Positions 5,587 through 9,590 of a DNA stretch of 9,590 bases are shown one piece after another. Below the pieces are notes generated by a model, which had not been told where the DNA came from, did no database searches, and worked only from the letters and a program-made list of their open reading frames with translations. The stretch spans positions 1 to 9,590 of the forward strand of contig DDPV01000034.1 of the NCBI GenBank assembly GCA_002342365.1, in the 5' to 3' direction. The DNA comes from Burkholderiales bacterium UBA2459 (GTDB taxonomy: Bacteria > Pseudomonadota > Gammaproteobacteria > Burkholderiales > Burkholderiaceae_E). The position numbers were made by a program, and so were the translations under genes. Position 1 is the stretch's first letter, and each line of letters begins with the position of its first letter.

Positions 5587-6178
5587 GCCCTGCAGCCGGG
5601 GACAAAAAGACCGGATGAATCCCCAAAAGGCCAAAGGCCTCATGAAAGCGCTGTTCAACCGGCACGTCAAACATCAACTCCGCACGTGCAGGCACGGTCA
5701 GCCAGGCGTTGGCAGCGATTTCTTCTTCAAGCTGGCCCTCACCCCAACCGGCATAGCCCAAGGCCATCAAAAGGCGTCTCGGACCCTTGCCTTCAGCCAA
5801 CGCCTCCAGCACATCCTTGGAGGAGGTCAGCGCAATATCCGAGCCGATGTGAATGCTGGAGTTGAAGGCGCCGGCGGGTGAATGCAGCACAAAGCCGCGG
5901 TCGTTTTGTACCGGTCCGCCGGCAAAAACCGGTTGGGAGGCGAAATCTGCATCTTCGAGCTTGAGGCTTATCCGCTCAAAGAGGTTGCCTAAATCGATGT
6001 CGAGAACACGGTTGACCACAATCCCGAGCGCGCCCTTGGGCGAATGCTCAGCGAGATACACCACGGTTCCTGAAAAATTCGGGTCGGCCATGGCGGGCAT
6101 CGCCACCAAAAAGTGGTTTGACAAATCGGTGAAATGCCCCGCGTACTCGGGACGTTCAGGGTGTTGGGATGCAGTCAT
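5579..6178 (-). CDS. yqgE: YqgE/AlgH family protein (DUF179)
   Basis: This is a 199-residue member of the YqgE/AlgH family, whose biochemical role is not established (AlgH was first linked to alginate regulation in Pseudomonas). Family signatures are FLVAMPAMADPNFSGTVVYL (23-42), GIVVNR (52-57), VFAGGPVQNDRGFVLH (84-99) and GYAGWGEGQLEEEIAANAW (141-159). I chose the ATG at 6178 because GAAAGG (6191-6186) lies seven bases upstream. A TTG at 6211 could extend the frame by 11 residues but lacks a binding site. The protein has no signal peptide or membrane segment and is probably cytoplasmic. Adjacency to ruvX is common in proteobacteria. It lies 69 bp downstream of gspF, where a candidate promoter sits. 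Confidence 0.93.
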   Translation of the reverse strand: MTASQHPERPEYAGHFTDLSNHFLVAMPAMADPNFSGTVVYLAEHSPKGALGIVVNRVLDIDLGNLFERISLKLEDADFASQPVFAGGPVQNDRGFVLHSPAGAFNSSIHIGSDIALTSSKDVLEALAEGKGPRRLLMALGYAGWGEGQLEEEIAANAWLTVPARAELMFDVPVEQRFHEAFGLLGIHPVFLSPAAGHA

Positions 6179-6201
6179 TGCTTGGCCTTTCTCAGATGCT
6201 A

Positions 6202-6230
6202 AGTGTATCAAGCCAGTTGCAGCGAAACAG
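6202..6230 (-). promoter_or_regulatory. Candidate extended -10 promoter for yqgE and downstream genes
   Basis: On the - strand, TGATACACT (6210-6202) matches an extended -10 (TGn followed by TACACT, 4 of 6 to consensus). Seventeen bases upstream lies a poor -35, CTGTTT (6230-6225). Transcription would begin around 6195, shortly before the yqgE ribosome binding site. This is the only sizeable gap between the secretion genes and the yqgE-pyr genes, so a promoter here is plausible, but the match is weak. Confidence 0.3.
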
Positions 6231-6247
6231 AATCTCCCTGCCTGCGA

Positions 6248-7462
6248 TTAGCGCACCAAAGCGTTCATATCAAGAATCGGCATCATCACCGCCAGCACAA
6301 TCGTCAGCACAATAGCGCCCATCACAAGAATCATCAGTGGCTCAAGAATGCTGGTCGTGAGCAAGGCGCGACGCTCGGCCTGAGAGCTGGCTACCAGCGC
6401 AGCCTGATCGAGCATCTTGTCAAGTTCGCCGGTTGCCTCACCGCTTGCGATCAAGTGCTTGAGCAAGGGCGGAAATCCCGGAGCATCCTTGAGCGCTTTG
6501 GAGAGGCTCATGCCTTCGCGCACCCGCTCAAGCGCAAGGATCACCGCATCGCGCATCACAAGATTGCCAACCGTGCTTGCCGCTGCTGCAAGCGCTGTCA
6601 TCAGCGGCACACCCGATGACACCAGCATGGCCAGCGTTGAGGCAAAGCGGGCCGTATTCCAGTCGATGATGAGCCTGCCAAGCACCGGCAAAGCGATCAG
6701 ACGCCGATGCACGCTGCGACGAAAGGCTAAAGCCTGCATTGCCCGAAGAAAAAGCAGTAAGCCGATCACGATCACGAAAGCCGCATGCAAACCATAAGCA
6801 AGCAGCGCATCAGATGCACTGATCAAGGCCTGGGTGAGCCAGGGGAGGGTCTGACGGGTGCTGGCAAAAACCTGTACCACCTGCGGCACCACCGTGCTCA
6901 TGAGCACGATCACGACCGCAAGCGCAACCAAACTCACAATGGCCGGATAAACAAGCGCAAGACCGATTTTCTGGTTGAGCTGGCCCGATCGCTCCAAATC
7001 GGCGGCAAGCCTTAAAAGAACCGGGGCCAGATCGCCCGATTGCTCACCGGCTGCAATCACCGCCCGGTAGGTTTCAGGAAAATCGCGCGGATAAGCAGCA
7101 AGCGCCTGAGCAAGCGTTTGGCCTGCAACCACTTCGGTTCGTATCGCGTTGATCAGATCGCGCAAGCGCGCTTCTTCAGCTTGCTCAACCACTGCAAGCA
7201 AGGCGCGCTCAAGCGGAAGCCTGGCAGCAACCAGACTTGCAAGCTGTCGCGTGGCGTTTGCAAGCGAAGTTGCGCTGATCTTGCCGCTGAACCAGGCCAG
7301 CTCGCGCCCTTGCAACCTGCTTTGCTGCGATCGTTCAAGCTGCAAGCACAACAGGCCCCGATCGCGCAGCAGGGCTCTTGCCTGACGCATCGACTCCGCA
7401 TCAAGATAGCCGCTTTCGCGCTTTCCATCCTCACGCAAGGCCTCAAAACGAAAGGCTGCCAC
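6248..7462 (-). CDS. gspF: Type II secretion system inner-membrane platform protein GspF
   Basis: GspF is the polytopic inner-membrane platform on which the secretion ATPase acts to assemble the pseudopilus. The 404-residue product has the usual length and two T2SSF domains (about 70-192 and 272-394), each with related sequence (ATRQLASLVAARLPLERAL and FASTLAMLVSSGVPLMTAL). Three hydrophobic segments lie at about 168-191, 222-241 and 372-395. The start is GTG at 7462, preceded by GAGG (7472-7469) at six bases; this binding site contains bases of the gspE stop codon, so the genes are tightly coupled (8-bp gap). The pilus homologue PilC is similar, but the D-E-F order favours secretion. No gspG follows; the next gene is yqgE. 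Confidence 0.93.
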   Translation of the reverse strand: MAAFRFEALREDGKRESGYLDAESMRQARALLRDRGLLCLQLERSQQSRLQGRELAWFSGKISATSLANATRQLASLVAARLPLERALLAVVEQAEEARLRDLINAIRTEVVAGQTLAQALAAYPRDFPETYRAVIAAGEQSGDLAPVLLRLAADLERSGQLNQKIGLALVYPAIVSLVALAVVIVLMSTVVPQVVQVFASTRQTLPWLTQALISASDALLAYGLHAAFVIVIGLLLFLRAMQALAFRRSVHRRLIALPVLGRLIIDWNTARFASTLAMLVSSGVPLMTALAAAASTVGNLVMRDAVILALERVREGMSLSKALKDAPGFPPLLKHLIASGEATGELDKMLDQAALVASSQAERRALLTTSILEPLMILVMGAIVLTIVLAVMMPILDMNALVR

Positions 7463-7470
7463 CGTTGGCC

Positions 7471-8952
7471 TCAGGCGTCTCGGGTTACGCGAATGACTTC
7501 GTCAAAACTGCTTAGCCCCTCACGAAGCCAACGCTGCGCATCCTCACGCATGCTGCGAAATCCGCCAGCCTGCGCTGCCTCGCGCATCCTTGCCTCTGAT
7601 GCGCCCTCGTGAATCAGGGCTTGCATCGTCTCGTTGACTTGCATGAGTTCGCAAATCGCAGCCCGGCCCCGAAAACCGCTATGCGCGCAGGCGGCGCAGC
7701 CCACAGCCCGCCAGGCTCCCGGGTGCAGCGGATCGGGCTGCTTGCAGGAGGCACATAGCAGCCTGATCAAACGCTGCGAAAGCACAGCCAGCAAACTTGA
7801 TGATAATAAGAACGATTCAATACCCATATCGACAAGTCTTGTGACAGCCGCAACCGAGTCATTGGTGTGCAAGGTTGCAAGCACCAGATGACCGGTTAGC
7901 GAGGCTTGCACCGCAATTTGCGCAGTCTCAAGATCGCGGATCTCACCGATCATCAAGACATCCGGATCCTGGCGAAGAATCGCGCGCAACGCTCGCGCAA
8001 AATCCATATCGATACGGGGATTGACCTGCGTTTGTCCGATGCCGTCCAAGTCGTATTCAATCGGGTCTTCGACCGTAAGAATATTGGTGACTTTGCTGTC
8101 GAGCTGACCCAATGCAGCATACAAGGTGGTGGTCTTGCCCGAACCGGTGGGGCCGGTCACGAGCACAATCCCATGGGGCTGGCGCACCAGCCTGGTCAGT
8201 TCAGCGCGGGTATCGTCAGCCAGACCAAGCGCCTTTAAGTCGAGCCTTCCGGCTTGTTTATCAAGCAAGCGAAGCACGGCGCGTTCACCATGGCCGGTGG
8301 GTAGCGTCGATACCCGCACGTCAACCGCTTTGCCGGCAACCTTCAAAGCCATGCGGCCATCCTGGGGCAGGCGTTTTTCAGCAATATCAAGCGAGGCAAG
8401 AATCTTGATGCGTGACAGCAAGGCCGCGTGCAACTCCCTGCGCGGGCGTGCCACATCACGCAGGCTGCCGTCGATCCGAAAACGAACCAGCGATACATGC
8501 TCAAAAGCTTCGATGTGAATATCGGATGCGCCGTCGCGAACCGCCTGGGTGAGCAAAGCATTGATCATCCGGATGATCGGTGCGTCGTCTTGCGCGTCGA
8601 GCAAATCTTCAATCCGGGGTACGTCTTGCATCAGCTGACTTAAATCCAGATCGCTCTCGACCGCATCGACAACCGCTGCCGCAGAGCCATCTTGTCGGGC
8701 ATAGGCTTGCGCAAGATCGCGCTCGAGCTGATCTTGAGGAAGCGCTTGCAACACCAGATCATGCTCAAGCACCCTGTAGAGTTCATTAAGTCCTGCCTTG
8801 CTGGTCTTTTCACTGTATTGCACCAACAAGCGCCTACCGTCTTCGGCGCGGATCAGCACATGATGGCTTCGCGCAAAGCTATAGGGCATGTAACGGGCAG
8901 GCGATACCGGCACCCATGCGGGATCATCGAGCGCATCGACTGAAACGCTCAT
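7471..8952 (-). CDS. gspE: Type II secretion system ATPase GspE
   Basis: GspE is the cytoplasmic hexameric ATPase that powers type II secretion. In the 493-residue product, an N-terminal region (about 1-110) of the kind that contacts GspL precedes the catalytic part. Visible motifs are the arginine-containing ASDIHIEAFEHVSLVRFRIDG (142-162), Walker A GPTGSGKTT (267-275), the Asp box ILTVEDPIEYD (291-301), Walker B VLMIGEIRD (332-340) and the His box GHLVLATLHTNDS (354-366). A zinc-binding tetracysteine follows (C400, C403, C419, C422), typical of GspE and PilB. The ATG at 8952 has AGG seven bases upstream and overlaps the gspD stop as ATGA. PilB is the alternative; its adjacency to a GspD-type secretin argues against that. 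Confidence 0.95.
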   Translation of the reverse strand: MSVSVDALDDPAWVPVSPARYMPYSFARSHHVLIRAEDGRRLLVQYSEKTSKAGLNELYRVLEHDLVLQALPQDQLERDLAQAYARQDGSAAAVVDAVESDLDLSQLMQDVPRIEDLLDAQDDAPIIRMINALLTQAVRDGASDIHIEAFEHVSLVRFRIDGSLRDVARPRRELHAALLSRIKILASLDIAEKRLPQDGRMALKVAGKAVDVRVSTLPTGHGERAVLRLLDKQAGRLDLKALGLADDTRAELTRLVRQPHGIVLVTGPTGSGKTTTLYAALGQLDSKVTNILTVEDPIEYDLDGIGQTQVNPRIDMDFARALRAILRQDPDVLMIGEIRDLETAQIAVQASLTGHLVLATLHTNDSVAAVTRLVDMGIESFLLSSSLLAVLSQRLIRLLCASCKQPDPLHPGAWRAVGCAACAHSGFRGRAAICELMQVNETMQALIHEGASEARMREAAQAGGFRSMREDAQRWLREGLSSFDEVIRVTRDA

Positions 8953-9590
8953 CAGCGCACCTGCGGCAAAACGGGGACTTCTTGTCTGGGTAGCAAGACG
9001 CCAGCGGGAAGCGTTTGTTCCTGTTGCACACCGCGCATGAATTCATAGCGATCTTGTGTGAGCGCAGTCGCCGCATCGGCGCTTCGCAGCACCCTGGGTC
9101 TTAGAAACACCAGCAAATTGGTCTTGTTTCTGGATCGTGCGTCGTAGCGGAACAATTGTCCGGCAATCGGTATATCGCCCAGAAATGGCACCGATTGGGT
9201 ATCGCCACTGGTGCGGTCCTCAATCAAGCCGCCCAGCACAATAATTTGCCCATCGTCAACCAGCACATTGGATTCGATCGCTCTGCGATTGGTGATCAGT
9301 CCAGCGCTCAAGGTTTTATCCTGGATGCTCGATACTTCCTGATAAATCGCAAGCTTCACTGTACCGCCCTCAGAGACCTGAGGGCGCACCCGCAAGGTGG
9401 TTCCCACATCGCGCCGTTCAACCGTTTGAAATGGGTTGACAACACCACCGCCTGCACCGGTGTTCACATACGAACCGGTCACAAAGGGAACATTCTGGCC
9501 GATGATGATGCGCGCTTCCTCGTTATCAAGCGTGAGCAAATTCGGTGTCGCAAGCACATTGCCGTTGGCGCGCGATTGCAAAGCGTTGGC
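8952..9590 (-). CDS. gspD: Type II secretion system secretin GspD (5' part outside window)
   Basis: These are the C-terminal 212 residues of the outer-membrane secretin channel of type II secretion; the gene continues beyond base 9590. The fragment opens with the secretin-domain sequence NVLATPNLLTLDNEEA (11-26), then GQNVPFVTG (31-39). A gate-region loop rich in Gly and Asn follows (about 40-55). The family signature runs from GQIIVLGGL (114-122) through VPFLGDIPIAGQLF (134-147) to TNLLVFLRPRVLR (157-169). The C-terminal tail of about 40 residues (170-212) may include a pilotin-binding S-domain, though I see no specific motif. TGA at 8954-8952 overlaps the gspE ATG. The secretin domain is shared with PilQ; the gspE and gspF neighbours support GspD. 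Confidence 0.93.
   Translation of the reverse strand, partial: ANALQSRANGNVLATPNLLTLDNEEARIIIGQNVPFVTGSYVNTGAGGGVVNPFQTVERRDVGTTLRVRPQVSEGGTVKLAIYQEVSSIQDKTLSAGLITNRRAIESNVLVDDGQIIVLGGLIEDRTSGDTQSVPFLGDIPIAGQLFRYDARSRNKTNLLVFLRPRVLRSADAATALTQDRYEFMRGVQQEQTLPAGVLLPRQEVPVLPQVR

Noticed and set aside
5587..5670. Longer N-terminus for ruvX (28 extra residues).
   Set aside because: The extension does not look like the family and would lie in the yqgE coding region; the ATG at 5586 gives the usual length.
6179..6211. TTG start for yqgE adding 11 residues.
   Set aside because: It has no ribosome binding site, whereas the ATG at 6178 has GAAAGG at good spacing.
1262..8833. The heptamer CAAGCGC occurs about a dozen times on the + strand (for example 1262, 1503, 2149, 3308, 6529, 6589, 8827), suggesting an uptake or skewed signal sequence.
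   Set aside because: In gspF most copies read as GCG CTT G (Ala-Leu) in frame on the coding strand, so codon preference explains them; only a genome-wide count could revive the idea.
1..9590. Search by eye for tRNA, rRNA, CRISPR arrays, insertion sequences, toxin-antitoxin or defence genes.
   Set aside because: None seen; the window is almost entirely filled by housekeeping, pyrimidine, envelope and secretion genes.

Overview
The window looks like a chromosomal core region of a betaproteobacterium, most likely of the order Burkholderiales. The main evidence is the gene order yqgE-ruvX-pyrR-pyrB-pyrC'-plsC facing apaH, which I recall as a conserved Burkholderiales neighbourhood, together with protein sequences of proteobacterial type and a moderate GC content judged by eye. 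I cannot name a genus.

Layout from left to right. Only the first gene lies on the + strand: the 3' part of apaH (1-776), a diadenosine tetraphosphatase. Everything else is on the - strand and is transcribed from right to left. In transcription order: the 3' part of gspD (9590-8952), gspE (8952-7471) and gspF (7462-6248) of a type II secretion system; yqgE (6178-5579); ruvX (5586-5182); pyrR (5185-4628); pyrB (4566-3604); pyrC' (3578-2259), a dihydroorotase-like protein without its metal ligands; gmhA (2248-1673); and plsC (1535-750), whose 3' end overlaps that of apaH. Gaps are short (overlaps, 8, 10, 25, 61, 69 and 137 bp) and I see no clear intrinsic terminator, so much of the - strand could be co-transcribed. 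A weak candidate promoter precedes yqgE.

Function. pyrR, pyrB and pyrC' belong to pyrimidine synthesis and its control. PyrC' is probably a structural partner of aspartate transcarbamoylase, so an active dihydroorotase should be encoded elsewhere. gmhA (heptose for the LPS core) and plsC (phosphatidic acid) serve the cell envelope. GspDEF provide the outer-membrane secretin, the ATPase and the inner-membrane platform of protein secretion. ruvX, yqgE and apaH are housekeeping genes.

I found no exotic defence, mobile or CRISPR system. The unusual features are small. A 29-bp tandem duplication at the pyrB/pyrC' junction creates a ten-codon minicistron joined by ATGA overlaps on both sides. A 27-bp repeat array sits at the end of gmhA. 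An exact 18-bp in-frame duplication lies in apaH. A 16-bp dyad lies where the pyrB ribosome binding site should be.
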